Assembly: GCF_022825805.1 (NCBI RefSeq)
Contig: NZ_JAJDWC010000131.1
Coordinates: forward strand, 1-36,167
DNA from: Phaeobacter sp.
Lineage (GTDB): Bacteria; Pseudomonadota; Alphaproteobacteria; Rhodobacterales; Rhodobacteraceae
Reading direction: 5' to 3'
Length of the DNA stretch: 36,167 nucleotides
Shown here: positions 1 to 7,087 of the stretch, one piece after another
Layout: every line of letters starts with the position of its first letter
Numbering within the stretch: the first letter of the stretch is position 1
Notes under the pieces: generated by a model
Databases searched by the model: none
The model's input: the letters and a program-made list of their open reading frames with translations, nothing else
Told to the model about the DNA's origin: nothing
Made by a program: the position numbers and the translations under genes

Positions 1-156
1 AACAATCCGCTCGCCCTGGTTCACGGTCAGATTGATGTCGCGCAGCACGTGGAACGAGCCGTACCACTTGTTCATGCCGTTGATTTCGATGGCGACCTCG
101 TCGCTCACCTGCATTTTGGAACGATCGATTGCGCGGTCAGATATAAGTTCAGACAT
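1..156 (-). CDS. Polar amino acid ABC transporter ATP-binding protein (N-terminus only, runs off window)
   Basis: The minus strand from the ATG at 156 reads MSELISDRAIDRSKM... and then EIN..MNKWYGSFHVLRDI followed by NLTVNQGERIV. That is the A-loop region and the lead-in to the Walker A motif of GlnQ/HisP-type ATPases, where an aromatic residue (the Y of KWYG) stacks on ATP. The Walker A itself lies beyond base 1. The start at 156 is favoured by GAGGAG seven bases upstream; an internal ATG at 114 is possible. The gene starts inside the end of the cyclodeaminase-like gene (8-base overlap ATGTCTGA), so it is the last visible gene of the operon and should power the two permeases at 4687-6088. 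Only about 52 codons are seen; family assignment is good, substrate unknown. Confidence 0.85.
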   Translation of the reverse strand, partial: MSELISDRAIDRSKMQVSDEVAIEINGMNKWYGSFHVLRDINLTVNQGERIV

Positions 157-1084
157 CACCGCGCTCCTCAATCGCGGTGCGCGCAGCGGCCAGATCCATG
201 ACGGCATTTCCAACGGATTTGAACAGGGTAATCTCGCTGTCATCGCCGCGCCCCACCCTGTCTTGGCAGAGAGCGTAGAGATCGCCCAGAATATCCGTCT
301 GCGAGATCGCGCCCGTTTCCAGGGGCGTTTTCAACTCCCCCGCCTCAATGGCTGCAAATCCCGTATCAACAAACAATCGCGCGCGCTGCAGAGCGAGATC
401 ATCTGCTTCCCGCATGTCTGGTGTAAAAGCACCAATCAGATCCACATGCTGTCCAGGCACCAGCCACGCCCCCTGCAGCAGCGGCTCGGTCGCGAGGGTC
501 GCTGCGCTGATGATATCGGCCTGCGGGACAGCCTTGGCCAGATCCGTCACCGCCTCAGCATCCCAGCCATCGGCGCGCAGTTTTGCCGCCAGCTGTTCCG
601 CCGCCGCGGGGAATACGTCCCAGACCCTTACGGTATCTATCGGGCGGACCGTGGCGAAAGCGTGTGGCAATTGCGCGGCAACTTTTCCTGCGCCAAGCAG
701 CAACAGTCGCCTAGCATCCGCCCTTGACAGATGGCGTGCACCTAAAGCCGAGGCAGCTGCCGTGCGCCGGGCGGTCAACACCGCCCCATCCAGCATTGCC
801 AAATGCGCCCCCGTGGCCCGGTCAAACACCAAAACAGACCCAGCAATCGCTGGCAGATTGCGGGCCGAATTGCCTGGCGTTGCGGTGACCACTTTCACGC
901 AGCCCACACTTTCGGTCCAAGCGGGCATCAGAAGCAGGGTGGCGTCGGGTTCCCCCTGCATCGGCATTGTGTGGTGGTGACGATCCGGTGCCGCCAATCC
1001 ACTGGCAAACAAGGCCTGCATCTGATCGATCAACTCTGGAAACGGCAGCGCGTCAGCGGTGGCTTGGGCATCAAGAACTATCAT
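149..1084 (-). CDS. Ornithine cyclodeaminase / mu-crystallin family NAD(P)-dependent enzyme (possible ketimine reductase or amino acid dehydrogenase)
   Basis: The 311-residue protein has the size and layout of the ornithine cyclodeaminase/mu-crystallin family: an N-terminal dimerisation part with HHHTMPM (about residues 36-42), the family block GSVLVFD...LAMLDGAVLTARRTAA (about 82-110), and a Rossmann segment LLLLGAGKVAAQL (about 130). The glycine motif is GAGKVA, not the usual GxGxQA. The family includes true ornithine cyclodeaminases, pyrroline-2-carboxylate and other ketimine reductases, and arginine dehydrogenase (DauB of Pseudomonas). It starts 3 bases after the FAD dehydrogenase gene. 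That pairing, oxidase followed by an imine/keto-acid reductase, resembles dauAB and suggests D-to-L inversion or reduction of a cyclic imino acid. The exact reaction cannot be read from sequence. The ribosome site is weak, so translation is probably coupled. Confidence 0.85.
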   Translation of the reverse strand: MIVLDAQATADALPFPELIDQMQALFASGLAAPDRHHHTMPMQGEPDATLLLMPAWTESVGCVKVVTATPGNSARNLPAIAGSVLVFDRATGAHLAMLDGAVLTARRTAAASALGARHLSRADARRLLLLGAGKVAAQLPHAFATVRPIDTVRVWDVFPAAAEQLAAKLRADGWDAEAVTDLAKAVPQADIISAATLATEPLLQGAWLVPGQHVDLIGAFTPDMREADDLALQRARLFVDTGFAAIEAGELKTPLETGAISQTDILGDLYALCQDRVGRGDDSEITLFKSVGNAVMDLAAARTAIEERGDV

Positions 1085-1087
1085 GGC

Positions 1088-2227
1088 TCAGCTTTCGTAA
1101 CGGGAGGGGGAGAACAGCGCAGGATCCACCCCTGCTTTGGTCACATTGGTGGGCATGTCCGTGCCAGTCAGCAGGGCAGCTGCGATCTGTCCGACAGCGG
1201 GAGAGGTCTGGATGCCGTAACCGCCGACGCCCGCCAGCCAAAAGAACCCCGGCACCTGGCCGGAGTAACCGATTACCGGCAGTCGATCCTCGGCAAAGGT
1301 CCGCAACCCCGCCCAACTGTGGGCGATATGGTTGACCTCCAGCGTGGAGCACTCGCTGAGGTAATGGGCGGCGTAGGCCACATCGAGTTCTTCTGGCCAA
1401 GCATCATGTGGATCGACCGGTGTCTCATCCGCGGGGCTGATCATCAATTGGCCTGCGTCGGGCTTGAAGTAAAAGGCCTCATCAATCTCATTGACTTCCG
1501 GCATCTCGGATAGGTCATAGCCGGGAACCTTGACGCTGATCGCGGTGCGCCGATGTGGCACAATTCGCAACGGGTTTGCCCCAAACAGCGCTGCAACGGG
1601 ATCAGCCCAAGCGCCCGCTGCGTTGACAACAGTTCGTGCGCGCAGCTCACCAGAGCTGGTCTCCAAAATCCAATGGTCGCTTTCGCGTCGAGCACTGAGG
1701 ACAGCAGCCGATTGACGGACCGTGACACCATTGGCTTTGGCCCCGCGTGTGTACCCCTGCAGCAGGTTTTCGACTTCGACATCCCAGCAATCAGGATCAT
1801 AGAAGGCCGCTTTGACCCACTCTGGATCCAGAAACGGGACCTTCTCTAGCGCTTCTTCCACGCTCAGCAATGCAACAGGACGGGCGCCTTCGGGCGCATT
1901 TGCACGTTCGCGGTCATAGACCTCTCGCAGGTGATCGGCTTTGTCCGAATCTGCGATCAACAGGTTGCCACGAGAGCGCAGCAAATCCACATCAGAGAAA
2001 CCGGTGGGCGGATCCATCACGAAATCTGCGCTGGCCTGCGTCAGATGCCCGACCACTGTCGAGTGGAACCTCCGGGTGAATTCCGCAGCAGAGCGGCCCG
2101 TCGCATGATAGCCCAGTGAACTTTCCTGCTCCAAAAGCGCGACCGACCGCTGACCCTGCAAAAAGTAGGCAACCGATGCGCCCGTGATGCCGCCGCCAAT
2201 GATGGCGATATCCAAAATCTCAGACAT
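1088..2227 (-). CDS. FAD-dependent D-amino acid dehydrogenase, DauA-like
   Basis: The 379-residue protein has an N-terminal FAD-binding GGGITG (residues 11-16), then GYHATGRSAA (39-48), NAAGAWAD (202-209), AFYFKPDAGQ (251-260), HSWAGLRTF (303-311) and a C-terminal GGYGIQTSPA (335-344). From memory these blocks align closely with Pseudomonas D-arginine dehydrogenase DauA (375 aa). Carboxylate- and flavin-side residues known in DauA (Arg222, Tyr249, Arg305) appear retained as Arg226/227, Tyr253 and Arg309. DauA's substrate-side His48, Tyr53 and Glu87 appear to be Glu49, Phe54 and Asn88, so the preferred substrate may not be D-arginine. The start at 2227 is chosen because it overlaps the M81 gene stop by 8 bases (ATGTCTGA) and follows GATGAGAG; longer upstream starts would only add sequence inside that gene. 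Expected products are a 2-oxo or imino acid and reduced flavin. Confidence 0.85.
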   Translation of the reverse strand: MSEILDIAIIGGGITGASVAYFLQGQRSVALLEQESSLGYHATGRSAAEFTRRFHSTVVGHLTQASADFVMDPPTGFSDVDLLRSRGNLLIADSDKADHLREVYDRERANAPEGARPVALLSVEEALEKVPFLDPEWVKAAFYDPDCWDVEVENLLQGYTRGAKANGVTVRQSAAVLSARRESDHWILETSSGELRARTVVNAAGAWADPVAALFGANPLRIVPHRRTAISVKVPGYDLSEMPEVNEIDEAFYFKPDAGQLMISPADETPVDPHDAWPEELDVAYAAHYLSECSTLEVNHIAHSWAGLRTFAEDRLPVIGYSGQVPGFFWLAGVGGYGIQTSPAVGQIAAALLTGTDMPTNVTKAGVDPALFSPSRYES

Positions 2228-3716
2228 GTCTCTCATCCAAAGGGAAAACAGGGCGACGCAACCGCGTGTAGCTGCGCCGTTTGACGTCAGGTGTGCAGAG
2301 ACCGCCCGCATCGGTGATGATGATCTCTGACGCGATTGGTCCAAAAGCGCCTTTGAAATGCTGCATCGACTTGACCGCCAGCACAGATTTTTCTGAGGGT
2401 TCTATGCCCACCGTGCGAAAGATATTGCGATCCAGCATTTGCATCCAATCCGACACGATCATGATGTCGAGCCCCTGGACCCGTAGGCAGACGCTCAAGC
2501 CGCACGATCCTGGCAGACCCGTGAACATAGGCCCTTCGAAGGTGAAACGACCATCGCTTATGGCGGTGACTGTGCCGGTCACCTTCAAGGGCCCGCCGCC
2601 CACGGAGGGATCTGTCTTGCCGCCGATCGAGAGCGTTACCTCGGCGCCAATTCCGTGGGCGGCGAGCTCACGAGCGGCGTCAGGGTCAAACAGCGCCCCG
2701 GCAGCCGCATTTCCAATTCCCGCATCAAGCATTGATGCGATCAAAGCTGTGCAATCGCTGTAGGCGCCCGAACCAGGGTTGTCAGAGAAATCAGCCACAA
2801 CCATCGTACCGCAATCAGCTGCAGCACTTTTCAGCCTTTGGATGCAGTGCTCCAGCGGGATCGGCAAATCCCATTGATCTCGGAAAGACCAAATGCGGTC
2901 GCAGATACGCTGGGCAACCGCATCGGCGGTCGCTTCGCTGGCCTGTCCGGAATTATATGTCACCAAAACCGATGGACCAGCAGCCCAGACATCGGCGTCG
3001 GTGAAACCTGCGTTGATAGCAACATTCAGGATGCCCGCCGCCTGTTTTTCGCGTTCGGCGTCTTCCAGCAGACGGCACATCGGACCGTCTTCGGTGGTGC
3101 GGCCATCGTCACAGCCAACAAGCATTGGCGGGCGGCGGATCAGCAGCTTTGGCGTGATCTCCCCCTCGAGCGCGCGGTGCAGCAGTTCGCAGGCTTCGAC
3201 GCCGACCTCGCGCATGTCAACATGCGGATAGGTGCGGAAGGAAACGGCGATCTGCGCCAGATCCGCGGTTTCATCAAAGATGTTGGCGTGCAGGTCCAAG
3301 GTTATAGCCAGGGGAATGTCATGGCCAACAACGGCCCGGATTTCGCGCAGGAACTGGCAGTCTCCGTCCTGATCCGTTTCGGTCACCATTGCGCCGTGCA
3401 GAGCGACGAAGACCGCATCGAACGGCCCCTGTTCTTGCAAGCGGCGAGTGCATTCAGCCGTGATCTCTGCGCGCGCAGCCTCGGTCACTGGTCCATTCGG
3501 CTCGGCATGGGCGGCGGTGATATAGACCGGGTCCCAGCCACGTGCCTCGGCAACTTCGATTGCACCGCCGACTTCGGAGCCGGTGCCGCGGAAATTGGCA
3601 GGAATTTCTTCGCCCTTAAAATAATGCGAGGCGTGGAAATCATCCATTCCGGTACGCATCACTGTAAACGTGTTGCTTTCGTTGATGAATTCGATAATGG
3701 CGACGCGATGGGTCAT
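2220..3716 (-). CDS. M81 family metallopeptidase (MlrC-like)
   Basis: The 498-residue protein matches the full length of the M81/DUF1485 family, named after MlrC, which cleaves linearised microcystin peptides. Visible family landmarks are NESNTF (12-17), ALHGAM (105-110), LDLHAN (140-145) and RTYPHVD (161-167). The Glu13, His107, His143 and His165 region supplies the probable zinc ligands and catalytic residues. The C-terminal half has GGG.L...GTV and a DWMQMLDR segment typical of the family. No signal peptide is seen, so it is cytoplasmic. The start codon overlaps the preceding ureohydrolase stop as ATGA, which indicates coupled translation. Most M81 members lie in amino acid or hydantoin catabolic clusters and have unknown substrates. 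Here it probably hydrolyses an amide or cyclic amide of the imported compound. Confidence 0.85.
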   Translation of the reverse strand: MTHRVAIIEFINESNTFTVMRTGMDDFHASHYFKGEEIPANFRGTGSEVGGAIEVAEARGWDPVYITAAHAEPNGPVTEAARAEITAECTRRLQEQGPFDAVFVALHGAMVTETDQDGDCQFLREIRAVVGHDIPLAITLDLHANIFDETADLAQIAVSFRTYPHVDMREVGVEACELLHRALEGEITPKLLIRRPPMLVGCDDGRTTEDGPMCRLLEDAEREKQAAGILNVAINAGFTDADVWAAGPSVLVTYNSGQASEATADAVAQRICDRIWSFRDQWDLPIPLEHCIQRLKSAAADCGTMVVADFSDNPGSGAYSDCTALIASMLDAGIGNAAAGALFDPDAARELAAHGIGAEVTLSIGGKTDPSVGGGPLKVTGTVTAISDGRFTFEGPMFTGLPGSCGLSVCLRVQGLDIMIVSDWMQMLDRNIFRTVGIEPSEKSVLAVKSMQHFKGAFGPIASEIIITDAGGLCTPDVKRRSYTRLRRPVFPLDERHV

Positions 3717-4681
3717 GATGCGCCCTTTCGCTGGGCGGCGCGGGCGCAGATGTATTCAAGCGCCAGTGAGGCCCCAAGCAATGCGGTCACATCTGCATGG
3801 TCATAGGGTGGTGAAACCTCGACCAGATCCATGCCGACAAAGTTCATGTCCACGCTGCCGCGCAAAAACTGGATGATATCGTTGGGAGTGAGACCATCCA
3901 CCACCGGGGTGCCGGTTCCTGGGGCATAGGCCGGATCCAGACTATCGATATCGATCGACAAATAGGCCGGGCGGTCGCCTACCACTTCGCGGACGGTCTG
4001 CAAGGCACCGCGCCAGCCGTGTTCATGCAGCCAATCACGATAGAGCACTGTCATCGGATCATCGTGATCATAAAAGGTACGGATGCCAATCTGAACCGAG
4101 TGTTGCGGGTCAATCAGCCCTTCTTTCATCGCGTGATAGACAAAGGTGCCGTGATCAAACCAATCGCTCTTCTGCGTGTCACGGTGGGCGTCAAACTGTA
4201 CCAATGCCAGCGGCCCATGTTTTTCAGCATGCGCTTTCAAAGCGGTATATGTGGTGCAGTGATCTCCACCCAGCATAAGCGTCGTAGCACCCGCAGTCGC
4301 AATATGCCGCGCCATTGCAATGGCGCTATCGCGCATCTGTTCTACCTGGCCGCGTCGAAAGGGGACATCACCGCAGTCCACCACCGAAAGCACATCAAAG
4401 GGGTCAAAGCCCCATGGCCAGACTTCTCCCCATGCCAACTGCGCGGAGGCCTCGCGCAGCGCGCTTGGCCCCAGCCGCGCACCTGGACGGCCAGACGTGG
4501 TCAAGTCAAAGGGGATGCCATAGACGCCAATGTCGACCCCAGCCATATCCACAGAAGGACGTCGCCGCATGAAAGTGCGGATACCGGAGTAGGGCATTTC
4601 CACATGGGTTCCGTCCGGACCGGGGGTCGTCTGGAACACGCCCTCGCGGCCAAACACGATATCATCTGCCTGTAATTTCAT
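3713..4681 (-). CDS. speB: Agmatinase-family ureohydrolase (SpeB-like)
   Basis: A manganese ureohydrolase of 322 residues. Metal ligands are visible: GGDH (His141), DAHRD (Asp164, His166, Asp168) and SIDIDSLDP (Asp244, Asp246). The segments DHGTF, KEGLID, SVQIGIRT and AYAPGTGTP, plus MDLVEVSPPYD, closely follow E. coli SpeB as remembered, so hydrolysis of agmatine or a similar guanidino compound to urea and an amine is expected. Differences from SpeB are DAHRD in place of DAHTD, HGTFVY in place of HGTMFY, and PVVDGLT where PVxGGLT is usual. These surround the active site, so another guanidino substrate is quite possible. The start at 4681 is preferred because AAAGGA lies nine bases upstream; the longer ORF has no such site and overlaps the permease gene. 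It is the first enzyme gene after the permeases. Confidence 0.87.
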   Translation of the reverse strand: MKLQADDIVFGREGVFQTTPGPDGTHVEMPYSGIRTFMRRRPSVDMAGVDIGVYGIPFDLTTSGRPGARLGPSALREASAQLAWGEVWPWGFDPFDVLSVVDCGDVPFRRGQVEQMRDSAIAMARHIATAGATTLMLGGDHCTTYTALKAHAEKHGPLALVQFDAHRDTQKSDWFDHGTFVYHAMKEGLIDPQHSVQIGIRTFYDHDDPMTVLYRDWLHEHGWRGALQTVREVVGDRPAYLSIDIDSLDPAYAPGTGTPVVDGLTPNDIIQFLRGSVDMNFVGMDLVEVSPPYDHADVTALLGASLALEYICARAAQRKGAS

Positions 4682-4686
4682 TCTTG

Positions 4687-5370
4687 TTATCCTTTGGTTT
4701 GCAGCCAGACATTGCGGTTTTCCATCCACCGCCACAGCGCCTCGATCACCAGAACCACCAGCAGGTAGTTCGCCGCTGCGATGTAAAAGACGCTCAGATC
4801 GAAGGTCTCGCCGAACAGATATCGCGCCTGGCCCATGACATCGCGCACGGTGATCACGCTCACCAACGCAGAGGCCTTGAGAAGGAGCACCAACTCGTTG
4901 CCGAACGCGGGCAACATACGCGCCACGGTGATCGGCAGGATCAACAAGCGGAAGCGTTGCACCTTCTGCAGCCCCAAGGCCAACCCGGCCTCAATGGTGC
5001 CCTTTGGAATGGCCAATATACCGCCGCGCAAGATTTCAGCCTGATAAGCGGCGGAATTCAGGGTGAAGGCCAGCAGACCGCAATAGTAGGCATCACGGAA
5101 GAACCACCAGAGACCCAGGGATTTGAATTCCTTATGGAACTGCCCCAACCCGTAATAGATGATGAAAATCTGCACCAAGAGGGGCGTGCCGCGCACCAGA
5201 TAGATGTAGCCATAGGCAAGCCAGGACAGGAAACGGTACTTGCTGAGCCGCGCTGCAGCCAGCGGCACCGCAACAAAGAAGCCGAACACAAAGCCCAGGA
5301 TTGTCAGGCTCACGGTGTTCTGGAGCCCGTGCAGCCACAGATCCGCATTGTCGGTCAGATGGTTCAGCAT
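4687..5370 (-). CDS. Amino acid ABC transporter permease (HisM/GlnP family), second of pair
   Basis: From the ATG at 5370 the protein has 227 residues, normal for a polar amino acid permease. It begins MLNHLTDNADLW, followed by hydrophobic segments around SLTILGFVFGFFVAVPLAAA and VFYIAAANYLLVVLVIEALW near the C-terminus. The cytoplasmic EAA loop reads IEAGLALGLQKVQRF.LLILP, the docking site for the ATPase. The ORF is open further upstream, but that part reads antisense-like sequence inside the other permease, and the chosen start lies one base after that gene's stop. It should form a heterodimer with the product of 5372-6088. Confidence 0.9.
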   Translation of the reverse strand: MLNHLTDNADLWLHGLQNTVSLTILGFVFGFFVAVPLAAARLSKYRFLSWLAYGYIYLVRGTPLLVQIFIIYYGLGQFHKEFKSLGLWWFFRDAYYCGLLAFTLNSAAYQAEILRGGILAIPKGTIEAGLALGLQKVQRFRLLILPITVARMLPAFGNELVLLLKASALVSVITVRDVMGQARYLFGETFDLSVFYIAAANYLLVVLVIEALWRWMENRNVWLQTKG

Positions 5371-5371
5371 C

Positions 5372-6088
5372 TCAGCGCCCTCCCACCAGATTGCGGTTGG
5401 CGCGGGCCTCCAGAACGGTCTGGGTCTGCCCGGAGAGGAAAGCCAACACCACATAGACCAGTGCCAGGATCGAGTAGAAGAAAAACGGTTCGCGAGTGGT
5501 GGCAATCGCCATGTTGGCGTAGCGCATCATATCGTTCACAGCGATGATCGAAATCAGGGAGGTGTCTTTCAGCAGGATCAGCCACAGGTTCCCGAAAGCC
5601 GGGATCGCATGCCGCCACATCTGCGGCAGGATCACCAGAAAAAACGCCTGACCACGGTGCAACCCCATGGCAGCGGCGGCCTCGGACTGGCCTTCCCCCA
5701 CTGCCTGATAGGCAGAACGGACCACTTCTGACCCCAAGGCAGAGAACACCAGCGTGAGCGCGACAACCCCAGCAGCAAAGGCGTTCAGCGAGATATTGGC
5801 GCCTTCGACAAACAGGCCCGCGCCTAGGTTCAGGAGGCTCTGCAGCTGATAGTAGATGATGATCAGCGTCAGGATCTCCGGCAGGCTGCGAAACACGGTC
5901 GTATAGCCATTGGCCAAACCCCGAACCCATTTGGATTTGGCGTGTTTGCCCCAGGCAATGATAAAGGACATCGCAAGAGCGCAAGGGGCTGTCACCAACG
6001 CCAGCGCCATGGTCACCCAGAAGCCGCGCAGCAATTCATCCCCCCAGCCTTCGTCTCCGAAGGCGAGCAGTGAAAACAGTTCTGTCAT
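5372..6088 (-). CDS. Amino acid ABC transporter permease (HisQ/GlnP family), first of pair
   Basis: The 238-residue membrane protein has family features: a GFWVTMALALVTAPCALAM first helix, YTTVFRSLPEILTLIIIYY (a typical R-(S/G)-x-P-E motif), and the EAA loop GQSEAAAAMGLHRGQAF followed by ILPQMWRHAIPAFGN. The start ATG at 6088 has GGAGCATCCTCC-type purine-rich sequence just upstream in the transcript (GGAGCATCCTCCATG region), and the upstream gap holds a hairpin after the binding-protein gene. The pair of permeases with one binding protein and one ATPase makes a complete PAAT importer. Confidence 0.9.
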   Translation of the reverse strand: MTELFSLLAFGDEGWGDELLRGFWVTMALALVTAPCALAMSFIIAWGKHAKSKWVRGLANGYTTVFRSLPEILTLIIIYYQLQSLLNLGAGLFVEGANISLNAFAAGVVALTLVFSALGSEVVRSAYQAVGEGQSEAAAAMGLHRGQAFFLVILPQMWRHAIPAFGNLWLILLKDTSLISIIAVNDMMRYANMAIATTREPFFFYSILALVYVVLAFLSGQTQTVLEARANRNLVGGR

Positions 6089-6122
6089 GGAGGATGCTCC
6101 TTACTGCCGGACCCACCGATGC

Positions 6123-6140
6123 GGCCCGAAAGGCCGGGCC
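6123..6140 (-). promoter_or_regulatory. Hairpin between binding-protein and permease genes
   Basis: A perfect inverted repeat GGCCCG-N6-CGGGCC lies in the 78-base gap after the binding-protein stop. No U-run follows, so it is not a full terminator. Such hairpins after the binding-protein gene commonly stabilise that part of the mRNA and lower expression of the permeases. That role is inferred from position only. Confidence 0.5.
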
Positions 6141-6166
6141 CGCGCCACGCGCAGACCCGCTCCCAC

Positions 6167-6970
6167 TCAGTTGCCCAAATGCTCGGAGGCTTTCTTGGGC
6201 TGGGTCATGATGTCGAAGGCAAAGTACTCACCACGGATCTTTTCGTAGGTTCCGTCAGCCACGATATCCGCCAAAGCCGCGTTCAGCGCATCGCGCAGGT
6301 CGGTGTCATCCTGGCGAACCGCGACGCCAGTGCCCTTGGCAAAGTCCGGCAGGAAAGCCTCGCCCACAAACTCGCAGCAGCCGCCGTCCTCGCTCTTCAG
6401 CCAGTCACCCAGCACAAACTGGCTGGCCAAAACCAGATCAACTCGGCCGGTTTCCAGATCCAGAAGCGCGTCATCCAGTTTTGGGTAAAGCTTCAGCTCG
6501 CTGTCGGGGAAATAGTCTTCCAGAATATCGACCTCGCCGGTGGCAGACTGGGTGCCGATCACCAAACCCTTGAGGTCGGCGGGCAGAGCGTTTTCCAACC
6601 CGTGACCTTCAGCAGCCACAAAGCGAATACCGTTGAAGTAATAGGGATCGGTGAAGCTGACGATTTTGCTGCGCTCGTCGGTGATCGACATTGATGCGAT
6701 GATAGTGTCGAATTTATCCGCGTTCAGCGCCGGGATGATACCATCCCAATCGGTGGTCACCCACTCACATTTGACCTCCATCCGTGCACACAAAGCGTTG
6801 CCGATATCGATGTCGAAGCCTTTGATCTGGCCTGCGCTGTCGAAGACGTTGAACGGCGGGTAATAGCCCTCGGTGCCCATGCGGACCACTGTGTCCTCGG
6901 CCAGAGCGCCCGTCGCCCAGGCTGTGGCGCAGACAGAGGCGACGGCTGTCATCGCGAGTTTTGCAAACAT
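6167..6970 (-). CDS. Periplasmic amino acid-binding protein of the ABC importer
   Basis: The 267-residue protein starts with a signal peptide (MFAKLAMTAVASVCATAWATGALA, probable cut after ALA at 24). The mature part has the class-3 solute-binding fold markers: MGTEGYYPPFNVFD, GFDIDIGNALCARM, W..D..GIIPALNADKFDTIIASMSIT.ER, and IGTQSATGEVDIL. The conserved ER..IVSFTDPYYF segment is typical of binders of arginine, lysine, ornithine, histidine or opines. Specificity cannot be read from sequence alone, but basic-amino-acid binders share this pattern. A strong ribosome site (GGAGG six to seven bases before ATG) and the first position in the operon fit its need for high abundance. It lies divergent to the LysR gene. 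Confidence 0.9.
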   Translation of the reverse strand: MFAKLAMTAVASVCATAWATGALAEDTVVRMGTEGYYPPFNVFDSAGQIKGFDIDIGNALCARMEVKCEWVTTDWDGIIPALNADKFDTIIASMSITDERSKIVSFTDPYYFNGIRFVAAEGHGLENALPADLKGLVIGTQSATGEVDILEDYFPDSELKLYPKLDDALLDLETGRVDLVLASQFVLGDWLKSEDGGCCEFVGEAFLPDFAKGTGVAVRQDDTDLRDALNAALADIVADGTYEKIRGEYFAFDIMTQPKKASEHLGN

Positions 6971-7029
6971 AGTGTCCTCCCGGTGGTTTGCTGATCTGAT
7001 GCAGGAGGATCCACGAGGCCGGTCTCTAA

Positions 7030-7075
7030 CTCAAATTTATAGTTTTGAGGATTAGTATTTATCAGATTTATGATA
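7030..7075. promoter_or_regulatory. Candidate LysR operator dyads in the divergent promoter region
   Basis: The 117-base gap between the binding-protein and LysR genes is AT-rich and contains two dyads. One is CTCAAA-N8-TTTGAG at 7030-7049. The other is TATCA-N6-TGATA at 7060-7075, whose sides fit the LysR T-N11-A scheme. They are separated by about ten bases, one helical turn, as expected for a recognition site plus an activation site. Binding is inferred from position and symmetry. Confidence 0.55.
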
Positions 7076-7087
7076 TAGCATGCAGGC

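Noticed and set aside
1..7087. Microcystin degradation (mlr) cluster
   Set aside because: An M81 protein alone does not indicate it. The other mlr genes are absent, and an amino acid type importer would not carry a large cyclic peptide.
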